DNA of 29,885 bases, taken from NCBI GenBank assembly GCA_035718085.1, contig DASTHS010000156.1, forward strand, positions 1 through 29,885, in the 5' to 3' direction. Below the pieces are notes generated by a model. The model saw only the letters and a program-made list of their open reading frames with translations. It did no database searches and was not told where the DNA came from. Shown here in pieces: positions 8,669 to 19,396 of the stretch. Origin of the DNA: DASTHS01 sp035718085 (lineage in GTDB: Bacteria > Actinomycetota > Acidimicrobiia > Acidimicrobiales > Palsa-688). The translations under genes were made by a program, and so were the position numbers. The first letter of the stretch is position 1. Each line of letters starts with the position of its first letter.

Positions 8669-9943
8669 ATGGCGGTCGCGCATCAGCGCCCGGCACCCCC
8701 CGGGTACGGCAAGCTCCCGCTGATCACCGTGGCGTTCGTGATGGGGCTGACCACGCTGGCCAGCAACGCACCGTCCCCGCTCTACGTCGTCTACCAGCAG
8801 CGCTACCACTTCTCGGCGCTCGTGCTGACCGCGGTCTTCGCCGCCTACGCCGTCGGGGTCATGGTGGCGCTGGTGGGGGTGGGCCGGCTGTCGGACGCCA
8901 TCGGGCGGCGCAAGGTGCTCGGTCCCGGCCTGGTGCTGCTGGGCTGCAGCGCCGCGTTGTTCATGGCGGCCCGCGGCACCGGCTGGTTGCTCGCCGCCCG
9001 GGGCGTGCAGGGGGTGGCGACCGGGGCCATCACCAGCGCCGCCACCGCCGCGCTGGTGGAGCTGGAGCCGAACGGGGACCGCCAGCGCGCCTCCTACCTG
9101 AACACGGTGGTGTTCCTCATGGGCGCCGCCACGGGCCCGCTGGCCTTCGGCGTGTGCGCGCAATACCTGCCGTGGCCCACGGTGCTGCCCTTCGCCGCCG
9201 AGGCTGCGCTGGTGGCCGTGGCCGTCGTCGGGGTGAGCCGGTTGCCCGAGACCGCACCGGCACGCGCCGAGGTCGGCTGGCGGTTCCAGCGGCCCTCGGT
9301 GCCCCGGGCAGTGCTCGCCCCGTTCGTGCTCGCCGTGCTGGCCCTGGCGGTGTGCTGGGGTGTCGGCGCGCTCTTCGCCGCGCTGAGCGCCTCCATCGAC
9401 GAGGATCTCCTGCACATCCGCAACCACGCGCTCGTGGGCGGCCTGCTGTTCTGCTTCTACGGCGTCGGCGGTCTCTCGCAGCGCCTGCTGCGCCGGCGGA
9501 CGGCCCGGTGGGCGGTCATGGCCGGCCTGGCGACCGTGGCGGCGGGCATGAGCCTGCTCTACCTCGGCCTGCTGGCAGCCTCGGTGCCGGCGGCCCTCGG
9601 CGGTGGCCTCCTCGTGGGGGCGGGGAGCGGCTGCGGCTTCATGGGCAGCCTGGCCCTGGCCAATGCCGTGGCCCCCCCACAGCGACGGGCGGAGCTCATC
9701 TCCGCCTGGAACATGGTCGGCTACTTCGCCCTGTCGGCACCCGTCGTCGGCGTGGGCCTGCTGGCGGGCGTCATCGGCCTGCGCAACGCCACGGGCATCT
9801 TCGCTGCCGCGGTGGTGGCGATGGCCGTGGCGACCATCGCCGCAGTGCGCGCCGCACCGCACCAGCCTCTCGCCCGGCTGTCTGCTGCGCAGCTCACCGA
9901 GCTGGGCCTCGAAGCGCCCGTGGTGGCCAGCGGCACGGTGTGA
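8669..9943 (+). CDS. MFS transporter, substrate unknown
   Basis: 424 residues with about twelve hydrophobic segments in two halves, the major facilitator layout. The loop 2-3 signature is present as GRLSDAIGRRKVL (about residues 71-83). TM1 carries SNAPSPLYVVYQ, an arrangement seen in the actinobacterial drug-exporter-like branch. The start ATG 8669 is supported by the TTGACA-N17-GACGGT promoter placed to give a leaderless message. It ends 54 bases from the convergent CoA-transferase gene. It could move the substrate of the adjoining acyl-CoA locus, but nothing in the sequence proves this; drug efflux is an equal alternative. Confidence 0.88.
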   Translation: MAVAHQRPAPPGYGKLPLITVAFVMGLTTLASNAPSPLYVVYQQRYHFSALVLTAVFAAYAVGVMVALVGVGRLSDAIGRRKVLGPGLVLLGCSAALFMAARGTGWLLAARGVQGVATGAITSAATAALVELEPNGDRQRASYLNTVVFLMGAATGPLAFGVCAQYLPWPTVLPFAAEAALVAVAVVGVSRLPETAPARAEVGWRFQRPSVPRAVLAPFVLAVLALAVCWGVGALFAALSASIDEDLLHIRNHALVGGLLFCFYGVGGLSQRLLRRRTARWAVMAGLATVAAGMSLLYLGLLAASVPAALGGGLLVGAGSGCGFMGSLALANAVAPPQRRAELISAWNMVGYFALSAPVVGVGLLAGVIGLRNATGIFAAAVVAMAVATIAAVRAAPHQPLARLSAAQLTELGLEAPVVASGTV

Positions 9944-9960
9944 CGCTCCACAGGGGAGCG
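9944..9960. terminator. Short hairpin between convergent MFS and CoA-transferase genes
   Basis: CGCTCC (9944-9949) pairs with GGAGCG (9955-9960) around a five-base loop, immediately after the MFS stop codon. There is no U-tract. A terminator is plausible from its position. Confidence 0.4.
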
Positions 9961-9997
9961 CGGCACGGGCCGGCTGGGGCAGGGATCGGCCGGATGG

Positions 9998-12370
9998 TCA
10001 GCCTCCGGCGGGCTGCCGAGCGACCGGCGCTGCCGGCGGCCGCAGGGAGTCCGCCATCTGCGCCACCCCGGAGCTGACCAGCCGCTCGATGTCGACCCGG
10101 TCGTAGCCGAGCTCCTCGAGCACGGCCAGCGTGTGGGCGCCGAACGTCGGTGCGGGGGTGGGTCTGGGTGGGACCTCGCCGTCAACGAGCACGGGGGGGC
10201 GTTCCACCAGCACCAGGTCGTCGGTGCCGGCGACGGGCGTCGCGTGGAGCACCTGGCGGTCACCGACGGCGGGGTCGTCCGCCAGCTCGTGGGGGCGCAG
10301 CATCGGCGCGGCCGGCACCCCGGCCTCCTGGAGTGCGGTGGCGACCCGCCGGGCGTCCAGGGTGGCGACGTGCTCGGCGACCGCGGCGTCGAGATCGGCG
10401 TCGGGCCCGATGCCCAGGAACGACCGCAGGGCGGCCACCTGGGCGTCGGATCGGGGGTCGACGACGCACCACTGGTCGTTGCCGGCGGCGGGGAACACGA
10501 CCCTGCGGAGCGCGCCCTCCCCCGGGCGTCCGGGTGGCCGGACCGAGCCGGGGGTGACGGACTCGGCGGCGAGGAGCTCGGCGAGCTGCACGAGGGTGAC
10601 GTCCGACTGGGCGACGGTGACCCGGGCGCCTCGCCCCGTGCGCAGGCGGTCGAGGGCGCACGCCAGCGCCATCAGGGCGCACACCCGGCCGACGAGGTGG
10701 TCGGGGTAGATCGTCACACCGTCGCCGAAGTCCTCGGAGTCGCCGTCGGGCCGCCACAGCCAGGTCAGCCCCGAGCCGGCGCGGACCAACGGCCCGTAGC
10801 CCATGGCGGTGCGCCACGGCCCGACGTCACCGAAGGCGTTGGTCTCGACGCAGACGACCGCCGGGTTGATCGACCTGAGGTCGGCCGACGCGATCCCCAG
10901 CCGCTCGAGGGTGCCGGGCTTGAAGTTCGACAGCACCACGTCCGCTCTGGCGACCAGCTCGGTGAAGAGGCGCCTGCCCTCGTCGCTCCTCAGGTCGAGC
11001 CCGATGCTCTCCTTGCCGAGGTGCCCACGGGCCTGCGCCGGGGTCAGGGTCTCGAACGACCGGCGCATGCCGTCGGGGAACTGCCGGTTCTCCACCCTGA
11101 TCACCCGGGCGCCCTGCTCGGCGAGCACCATCCCGGCCTGCGGCCCGGCCACGATGACGCCGAGGTCGACCACGGTCAGCCCGGCGAGCGGGCGGGACGG
11201 CTCGCCGCCGGTGCCCCCGGCCACCTGCCCGAACGCCTCGTCGGCCGCCGAGGCCGGTCGCGGGACGGTGCGCGCCCCGTCGATCGTGGCCATGCCCTCG
11301 GCGGCGACCACCTGCCGGCCCTGCGCCGTGCCGAGGCCGGCGAGGACGCCGACCTCCCGGTAGTGGGCCTCGGTCAGCACGTCGGCGACGGAGAGCACCT
11401 TGCAGGCGGGGATCTGGCGCTCCCGGCAGGCGTCGACGACCTCCCGGCAGGTCATGCCGGCGAAGAAGGCGGCCAGGGCGGGCATGACCACGTGGGGGTG
11501 GGCGTTGCGCCCCATGTTGGTGCGGAGGTGGTCACCGGCCAGGGCGGCGGGCCGTCCCATCCACTCCAGCAGGCGATCCCACTGCCCGGGGGCCAGGGCG
11601 GTCACCCTGACGAACCCGTCCCGGGCGCGGAAGATGGGGTAGACGAAGGCGACGTCGGGGCGTCCGGGGTTGGTGAGGCTGTCCGGCGTGCCCGACCCGG
11701 TCATGCCGAACGCCGGGTCGAAGCACACCGCGCCGCACTCGAAGAGCGAGCAGTCGAGCACCGCCCCGCGCCGCGCAGGGCTGCGCAGGGCCCGGTGGAG
11801 CTGGGCCACGATGGCGCACGCGATCTGCAGCGCCGCCCCGCGGATGAACACCTCCCCCGGCGGTAGGAGCGGCTCGGCGCCCGGCACCCCCGAGCGCGAG
11901 AGGGTGCCGGCCAGGGCGTGGAAGACGGCCTCCGTGCCCGTCCAGCCGCGGCGGCCGCCGGTCAGCCCGAAGTCGCTGATCACGGCGATGACCAGGTGGG
12001 GGTGGTCGCGGGCGATCTGGTCGGCAGCAGGCGCTCCGGGCACCGCGCCCGGGCAGACGAGCACGTCGGCCCGTTCGAGGCGCTGGCGCAGCGCCTCGTC
12101 GGCCTGCTCCGCCGGCAGGCGGGCGGCGCGCTTGCCTCGCGACTCCAGCAGCTGCAGCAGGGGCCGGGGCGCCGGCCCGGACCACGGGCCGGACACGGCC
12201 TCCACGTCGGCCCCCAGATCGACGAACGCCTTTCCCAGCGAGGGCAGGCGCTCGTCGGCCAGGGTGACCACCCGCAGGCCGCGCAACGGCCGGGCAGCCG
12301 CCGGCGGCGCCGCCGCCGCGTCGCCCTGCGCACCCTGGAGGTCGCCGACCCGGCCCGGCGCTGCGGTCAC
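9998..12370 (-). CDS. Tandem-domain family III (CaiB/BaiF) CoA-transferase
   Basis: 790 residues, about twice a normal CaiB/BaiF subunit, made of two successive family III domains (about 25-385 and 400-785). Family members move CoA between carboxylic acids. Domain 2 has the strong N-terminal motif GLTVVDLGVIVAGPQAGMVLAEQGA and an Asp590 (VTVAQSDVTL) at the position of the formyl-CoA transferase catalytic Asp169 by eye. In domain 1 the matching place is Glu211 (LDCSLFECG) and the N-terminus is degenerate. The start is GTG 12370, a GTGA overlap with the stop of the upstream acyl-CoA synthetase; the open frame beyond it is inside that gene. With the synthetase it gives two routes to a CoA thioester beside the divergent carboxylase operon. 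Confidence 0.88.
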   Translation of the reverse strand: MTAAPGRVGDLQGAQGDAAAAPPAAARPLRGLRVVTLADERLPSLGKAFVDLGADVEAVSGPWSGPAPRPLLQLLESRGKRAARLPAEQADEALRQRLERADVLVCPGAVPGAPAADQIARDHPHLVIAVISDFGLTGGRRGWTGTEAVFHALAGTLSRSGVPGAEPLLPPGEVFIRGAALQIACAIVAQLHRALRSPARRGAVLDCSLFECGAVCFDPAFGMTGSGTPDSLTNPGRPDVAFVYPIFRARDGFVRVTALAPGQWDRLLEWMGRPAALAGDHLRTNMGRNAHPHVVMPALAAFFAGMTCREVVDACRERQIPACKVLSVADVLTEAHYREVGVLAGLGTAQGRQVVAAEGMATIDGARTVPRPASAADEAFGQVAGGTGGEPSRPLAGLTVVDLGVIVAGPQAGMVLAEQGARVIRVENRQFPDGMRRSFETLTPAQARGHLGKESIGLDLRSDEGRRLFTELVARADVVLSNFKPGTLERLGIASADLRSINPAVVCVETNAFGDVGPWRTAMGYGPLVRAGSGLTWLWRPDGDSEDFGDGVTIYPDHLVGRVCALMALACALDRLRTGRGARVTVAQSDVTLVQLAELLAAESVTPGSVRPPGRPGEGALRRVVFPAAGNDQWCVVDPRSDAQVAALRSFLGIGPDADLDAAVAEHVATLDARRVATALQEAGVPAAPMLRPHELADDPAVGDRQVLHATPVAGTDDLVLVERPPVLVDGEVPPRPTPAPTFGAHTLAVLEELGYDRVDIERLVSSGVAQMADSLRPPAAPVARQPAGG

Positions 12371-13965
12371 AGCTCGCCCCTCACCAGCCGCTCGCGCAGC
12401 ACGTACTTCTGCACCTTCCCCGACGCGGTCAACGGGAACTCCGTCACGAACGCCCACTGGCGTGGGGTCTTCTGGGGGGCGAGCCGCTCCCGCACGAACG
12501 CCCGGAGCTCGGCCTCGCCGACCGAGTCGTGCCCCGCTGCCAGCCGGACGACGGCGGCGAGCTCCTCCCCCCACCGGTCGTCGGGCACCCCCAGCACCGC
12601 GACGTCGGCCACAGCCGGATGCGTGAAGAGCAGCTCCTCGATCTCCCGGGGATAGAGGTTCTCGCCGCCGCGGATGACCATGTCCTTCAGTCGGCCCTCG
12701 ACCCGGAGGTACCCACGAGCGTCCATGGTGCCCAGGTCGCCGGTGTGCAGCCACCCGTCGGCGTCGATGGTCTCGGCGGTGGCCTCGGGCATCTCGAAGT
12801 AGCCCAGCATGAGGTTGTAGCCCCGCGAGCAGATCTCGCCGACCTCTCCACAGCGCAGCACCGCGCCGGTGGCCACATCGGCGACCTTCACCTCCTGCTG
12901 TGGCTGCGGCTGGCCGATCGTCTCCGCCTTGTCGTCGGGCGTGTCGTCGAGCCGGGTCTGGGTGATCACCGGCGATGCCTCCGTCTGACCGAAGACGATG
13001 CCGAAGCGCACCCCGAGGCCGCCCTCGATGCGTCGCACGAGGTCGGCCGGGACCGTCGACCCCCCCGACAGCACCGCCCGCAGCGACGACAGGTCGCGCC
13101 CGGAGAAGTCGGGGTGCTCCAACAGGGCGACGAGCATGGTCGGCACCGCGCCCATCACGTCAGCGCCCTCGGTCTCGATCAGCTCCAGCACCAGCGCCGG
13201 GTCGAACTGGAGCACGGGGATGTGCGTGGCGCGAGCCCACAGGCAGCCGAGGGCACCCAGCACGCACCCCCCGGTGTGGAACAGCGGCATCGGGTTCAGC
13301 CACACCGCCCCGTCACCCACCTCCAATCGGTCCCGGGTGAACCGGGCGTTGTTCACGATCCCGCGGTGATGGAGGTGTGCGCCCTTCGGGAAGCCGGTCG
13401 TGCCCGACGTGTACTGGATCTGGGCCGGGTCGTCCGGTCGCAGCGCAGGGAGCGCAGCGGCGGTCGGCCCGGAGCCGACGAAGGCGGGCCAGTCGGCGAA
13501 CGACAGCACCTCCCGCAGCTCGGGGAGGTGCGGCCGCACCTGCTCGACCGACGCCGCCATCGGGTTGCCGCGGAACTCGGAGGCGGAGAAGACGCCGGCG
13601 GCGCGCGACTGGCGCAGCACGTACTCCAGCTCCGACGGCCGGTACGACGGGTTGACCGTCACCAGCACCAGACCGGCCAAGCCGGCCGCCAACTCGAGGA
13701 TCACCCACTCCGGCAGGTTGGGTGCCCACACCGCCAGCCGCTCACCCGGGGCGAAGCGGGTGAGCAGCGCTCGGGCGGCACGCTCGGACTCGTCGAGCAA
13801 CTCCGAGTACGTCCACCGCCGGCGGCCCGCCGGGTCGTGCACGCCGGCCACCAGGGCGGTGCGCCCCGGTGCGTCTGCCGCGGCCGCCCGCAGCAGGTCG
13901 CCCACGGTCATGTCGATCACCGGTTCGCTCGCATCGAGCGGCCACAGCGACTCGTCCAGCTCCAC
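12367..13965 (-). CDS. Acyl-CoA synthetase (AMP-forming), FadD-like
   Basis: 532-residue adenylate-forming ligase. Motifs: YTSGTTGFPKGAHL near residue 185, FGQTEASPVI, GWLHTGDLG, the hinge EGRLKDMVIRGGENLYP and the catalytic Lys517 in LTASGKVQKYV. It resembles the cyclohexanecarboxylate/long-chain fatty-acid CoA ligase branch. The start is GTG 13965, preceded by a GGGGGG ribosome-binding site and a TACACT -10 box. It is the first gene of the leftward operon, divergent from the carboxylase operon across a 92-base region, and its stop overlaps the CoA-transferase start. By analogy with AtuH of Pseudomonas it likely activates the substrate of the divergent pathway; that substrate is unknown. Confidence 0.92.
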   Translation of the reverse strand: MELDESLWPLDASEPVIDMTVGDLLRAAAADAPGRTALVAGVHDPAGRRRWTYSELLDESERAARALLTRFAPGERLAVWAPNLPEWVILELAAGLAGLVLVTVNPSYRPSELEYVLRQSRAAGVFSASEFRGNPMAASVEQVRPHLPELREVLSFADWPAFVGSGPTAAALPALRPDDPAQIQYTSGTTGFPKGAHLHHRGIVNNARFTRDRLEVGDGAVWLNPMPLFHTGGCVLGALGCLWARATHIPVLQFDPALVLELIETEGADVMGAVPTMLVALLEHPDFSGRDLSSLRAVLSGGSTVPADLVRRIEGGLGVRFGIVFGQTEASPVITQTRLDDTPDDKAETIGQPQPQQEVKVADVATGAVLRCGEVGEICSRGYNLMLGYFEMPEATAETIDADGWLHTGDLGTMDARGYLRVEGRLKDMVIRGGENLYPREIEELLFTHPAVADVAVLGVPDDRWGEELAAVVRLAAGHDSVGEAELRAFVRERLAPQKTPRQWAFVTEFPLTASGKVQKYVLRERLVRGEL

Positions 13966-13991
13966 TGATCCCCCCGATCTGGCAATGACCG

Positions 13992-13997
13992 AGTGTA
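13992..13997 (-). promoter_or_regulatory. -10 box (TACACT) for the leftward synthetase/CoA-transferase operon
   Basis: On the minus strand TACACT fits TANNNT about 26 bases before the GTG at 13965. No -35 is evident at the normal distance, which suggests help from an activator or a weak promoter. The inverted repeat at 14015-14042 lies just upstream of it. Confidence 0.4.
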
Positions 13998-14014
13998 GGC
14001 GCCTCCGCCGGCGA

Positions 14015-14042
14015 CGGTAACGTTGACGCGGTCGTGTTACCG
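14015..14042. promoter_or_regulatory. Inverted-repeat operator in the divergent promoter region
   Basis: CGGTAAC (14015-14021) and GTTACCG (14036-14042) are perfect inverted arms with 21-base centre spacing, two helical turns. An inner GAC-GCG-GTC palindrome (14025-14033) shares nearly the same centre. The site covers the -35 and most of the spacer of the rightward promoter and lies upstream of the leftward one. This is a typical TetR-type operator; the TetR gene at 20604-21227 in the rightward operon is the obvious ligand. AtuR of Pseudomonas also acts at inverted repeats in its cluster. Binding is inferred. Confidence 0.6.
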
Positions 14043-14051
14043 GCTTAGGGT
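14023..14051 (+). promoter_or_regulatory. Promoter of the acyl-CoA carboxylase operon, leaderless
   Basis: TTGACG (14023-14028), a 17-base spacer and TAGGGT (14046-14051) make a near-consensus housekeeping promoter. The ATG at 14058 lies six bases past the -10 box, so the transcript should start at or next to the initiation codon. Confidence 0.6.
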
Positions 14052-14057
14052 GGCGCG

Positions 14058-15697
14058 ATGCGGACCTCGGCAGCCCCGCCGCTGCCGTCGACCGTCGACA
14101 CCAGCAGCGAGCAGTTCCGCCGGAACCGGGCCGACGTCCTCGAACAGCTGGCCGTCATCGACGACCTGCTCGACCGGGCCGATGCCGGGGGCGGCCCGGC
14201 GGCCATGGCCCGCATGCGGGCGCGGGGGAAGCTGCCCATCAGGGAGCGCATCGCCGCGGTGCTCGACGCCGACAGCCCCTTCCTCGAGATCAGCCCGCTC
14301 GCCGGCTACGGCTCCGACTACGCCATCGGTGGCGGCATGGTCGTCGGGATCGGTGTCATCGCCGGGACCGAGTGCGTGGTCATGGGCAACGACCCGTCCG
14401 TGCTCGGCGGCGCCCTGACCCCCTACGCCGCGAAGAAGTGGTCACGGGCCATCGAGCTGGCGCGGGTCAACCGCATCCCCTACGTCAGCTTCGTGGAGTC
14501 GGCCGGCGCCGACCTGCGCGTCGAGGCGGACGGCGACAGCACCCGCCGGCGCGTGCAGACGGAGCACTTCGCCGAGAGCGGACGGCCCTTCTACGACCTG
14601 ATCGAGCTGTCGAAGCTGGGCATCCCGTCGGTGTGCGTCGTGTTCGGCTCGTCGACCGCGGGCGGCGCGTACCAGCCCGGCCTCTCCGATTACACGATCG
14701 TGGTGAAGGAGCAGTCGAAGATCTTCCTCGCCGGGCCGCCGCTGGTGCGCATGGCCACCGGCGAGGTCACCGACGACGAGGCGCTCGGCGGCGCCAAGCT
14801 GCACGCGGAGGTCTCCGGCCTCGGCGACTACTTCGCCGACGACGAGATGGATGCGCTGCGCATCTGCCGGGAGGTGGTCTCCCACCTCAACTGGCGCAAG
14901 CAGGGGCCGGCACCGTCGTTCACCCCCGACCCGCCGGGGCACGACCCCGACGATCTGCTGGGGCTCGTGAGCCGCGACCTCCGCCAGCCCGTCGACGTGC
15001 GCGATGTCATCGGGCGCACCGTCGACGGCTCACGCTTCGAGGAGTTCAAGCAGCGGTACGGGCCGACCATGGTGTGCGGGTGGGCGTCGATCCACGGCTA
15101 CCCCGTCGGCGTCCTCGGCAACAACGGCGTGATCCACCCGGAGGCAGCCGAGAAGGCGACGCACTTCATCCAGCTGTGCAACCAGATCGACGTGCCGCTG
15201 GTGTTCCTGCAGAACATCACCGGCTACATGGTGGGGCGTGACTTCGAGGCCGCGGGCATCATCAAGAAGGGCTCGCAGATGCTCAACGCCGTCACCAACT
15301 CGACGGTGCCGCACCTCACCGTCACCATCGGGTCGTCGTACGGGGCCGGCACCTACGGGATGTCGGGCCGGGCGTTCGGCAACCGGTTCACCTTCCTGTG
15401 GCCCACGGCGAAGATCGCCGTGATGGGACCCAAGCAGATCGCGGGGGTGATGTCCCAGGTGCGCCGGGCCCAGGCGGCGCGCAAGGGCGTCGAGTTCGAC
15501 GAGGAGGAGGACGCCCGCATCGTGGCCGCCGTGGAGGCGGCGCAGGAGAACGGCTCGCTGGCGCTGGTCGCCAGCGGGGCCATCTCCGACGACGGGATCA
15601 TCGACCCCCGGGACACCAGGACGGTGCTCGGCCTCTGCCTGTCGGTGGTGCACAACCGGGCCGTCGAGGGGTCGCGCCACTACGGGGTGTTCCGGCT

Positions 15698-15701
<4 letters not shown>
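14058..15701 (+). CDS. Acyl-CoA carboxylase, carboxyltransferase (beta) subunit, MCC/GCC-like
   Basis: 547 residues with the two crotonase-like halves of biotin-dependent carboxyltransferases. They transfer carboxyl from carboxybiotin to an acyl-CoA. Landmarks: VESAGADLR, GSSTAGGAYQPGLSDY, IFLAGPPLVRMATGE, then RFEEFKQRYG, NNGVIHPEAAEKATHFIQLC, FLQNITGYMVG, GSSYGAGTYGMSGRAF and WPTAKIAVMGPKQ. The arrangement matches methylcrotonyl-CoA and geranyl-CoA carboxylase beta subunits, although the first half is divergent. ATG 14058 lies six bases after a good -10 box, so it is probably leaderless. The stop overlaps the alpha-subunit start (GTGA). The DUF1446 neighbour favours an AtuC-like role; the actual acyl-CoA cannot be read from sequence. 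Confidence 0.93.
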
Positions 15702-17629
<1,928 letters not shown>

Positions 17630-17638
17630 GAGGCCGAC

Positions 17639-19396
17639 GTGGCCGACCCCATCCGCATCGCCAACTGCTCCGGCTTCTACGGTGACCGCCTGTCGGCCGC
17701 GAGGGAGATGGTCGAGGGCGGCCCGGTCGACGTGCTCACCGGCGACTGGCTGGCCGAGCTCACCATGCTCATCCTGGCCCGCACGCGGGCCAAGCGACCG
17801 GGGGGCGGCTACGCCCGGAGCTTCGTGCAGCAGATGGAGCAGGTGATGGGCACCTGCGTCGACCGGGGGATCAAGGTGGTGTCGAACGCCGGGGGCCTCG
17901 ACCCCGCCGGCTGCGCCGAAGCGGTGGCCCAGGTGGCGGCGCGGCTCGGGCTGGCCCCGGCGATCGCCTACGTCAGCGGCGACGACCTGTTGCCCCGGCT
18001 CGACGAGCTCACCGCGGCGGGCGTCGACCTGGCCCACTTCGAGACCGGCGAGGCCGTCGGTGACACGTCCCGGTTCATCAGCGCCAACGCCTACCTCGGC
18101 TGCTGGGGGATCGTGGAAGCCCTCGACAGCGGCGCCGACATCGTGATCACCGGCCGGACCACCGACGCGGCGGTCGTGTGCGGCCCGGCAGCGTGGCACC
18201 ACCGTTGGGCCCGCGACGACTGGGATGCGCTGGCCGGCGCGGTGGTCGCCGGCCACGTCATCGAGTGCGGCACCCAGGCGACCGGCGGCAACTACTCGTT
18301 CTTCACCGAGGTCGCGGGCATGGAGCGCACGGGGTTCCCGTGGGCCGAGGTGGCCGCCGACGGCTCGACGGTCGTGGGCAAGCACGACGGCACCGGCGGC
18401 GAGGTGTCGATCGGGACGGTGACGTCGCAGCTGCTCTACGAGATCGGGGGCCCGCACTACCTGGGCCCCGACGTGACGGCCCGGTTCGACACCATCCGCC
18501 TCGAGCAGACCGGGGTCGACCGGGTGCGGATCTCCGGGGTGAGAGGCGAGCCGCCGCCGCCGACGCTCAAGGTGGCGATGAACGAGATCGGCGGCTACCG
18601 GACCGACCTCGCCGTCGCCCTCACCGGCCTCGACATCGAGGAGAAGGCCGCCCTCGTCGACGCCGCGTTCTGGGCCGCCTGCCCGTTCGGCCCCGGCGAC
18701 TACGCCAGCGTGACGAGGCGTGTCGTGCGCACCGACAAGGACGACCCGGCGACCAACGAGGAGGCGGTCGCGCTCTGGAAGCTCACGCTGAAAGATCGCG
18801 ACGAGCGCAAGGTGGGGCGGGCCGTCGCCAACGCCATGGTCGAGTTGGGCCTGGCCACCATCCCCGGGTTCTTCGGGGTGAGTGGCGGCCCAGGGGAGGG
18901 CCGCCCCTACGGGGTCTACCGCCCGGCCGTGGTGCCCGCCGACCTGGTGCCGCAGCAGGTCGTGCTGCTCGGAGGGCGGCAGTCGGTGGTCGAGTCGTCG
19001 GCCCCGCCGGGGACCGTGGACGTGGCACCGGCGCCCGAGCCGACCGCGTCACCCCCCGGGGGCCCGACCGTGCGGGCGCCGATCGGCCGGGTCGTCGGCG
19101 CCCGCTCGGGCGACAAGGGCGGCAACGCCAACCTGGGGGTCTTCGCCCGCACCGACGAGGCGTGGGCGTGGCTCGACGGGTTCCTCACCCTGGCCAAGCT
19201 GCGGGAGATGCTGCCGGAGACGGCGGAGCTCGACGTGGAACGCCACCGCCTCCCGGCGATCCGCTCGCTCAACTTCGTCGTGCACGGCCTGCTCCAGGAA
19301 GGGGTGGCGGCGTCGACACGGCAGGATGCGCAGGCCAAGAGCCTCGGCGAGTGGCTCCGCGCCCGCCACGCCGACATCCCGGAGGTGCTGCTCTGA
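17639..19396 (+). CDS. AtuA-family protein (DUF1446 plus AtuA-like ferredoxin-fold domain)
   Basis: 585 residues. The DUF1446 part (about 1-440) opens with ANCSGFYGDR and has DVLTGDWLAELTM, VSNAGGLDP, DIVITGRTTDAAVV and GGNYSFF. The C-terminal domain (about 480-585) has ARSGDKGGNANLGVFART, typical of AtuA. AtuA is needed for growth on acyclic terpenes in Pseudomonas, and its exact reaction is unsettled; homologues recur beside acyl-CoA carboxylases, as here. The start is GTG 17639, six bases after AGGAGG (17628-17633), which also contains the end of the alpha-subunit stop. Low-complexity Pro/Gly/Ala residues join the two domains (about 455-475). Family call is firm; the reaction is unknown. 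Confidence 0.92.
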   Translation: MADPIRIANCSGFYGDRLSAAREMVEGGPVDVLTGDWLAELTMLILARTRAKRPGGGYARSFVQQMEQVMGTCVDRGIKVVSNAGGLDPAGCAEAVAQVAARLGLAPAIAYVSGDDLLPRLDELTAAGVDLAHFETGEAVGDTSRFISANAYLGCWGIVEALDSGADIVITGRTTDAAVVCGPAAWHHRWARDDWDALAGAVVAGHVIECGTQATGGNYSFFTEVAGMERTGFPWAEVAADGSTVVGKHDGTGGEVSIGTVTSQLLYEIGGPHYLGPDVTARFDTIRLEQTGVDRVRISGVRGEPPPPTLKVAMNEIGGYRTDLAVALTGLDIEEKAALVDAAFWAACPFGPGDYASVTRRVVRTDKDDPATNEEAVALWKLTLKDRDERKVGRAVANAMVELGLATIPGFFGVSGGPGEGRPYGVYRPAVVPADLVPQQVVLLGGRQSVVESSAPPGTVDVAPAPEPTASPPGGPTVRAPIGRVVGARSGDKGGNANLGVFARTDEAWAWLDGFLTLAKLREMLPETAELDVERHRLPAIRSLNFVVHGLLQEGVAASTRQDAQAKSLGEWLRARHADIPEVLL

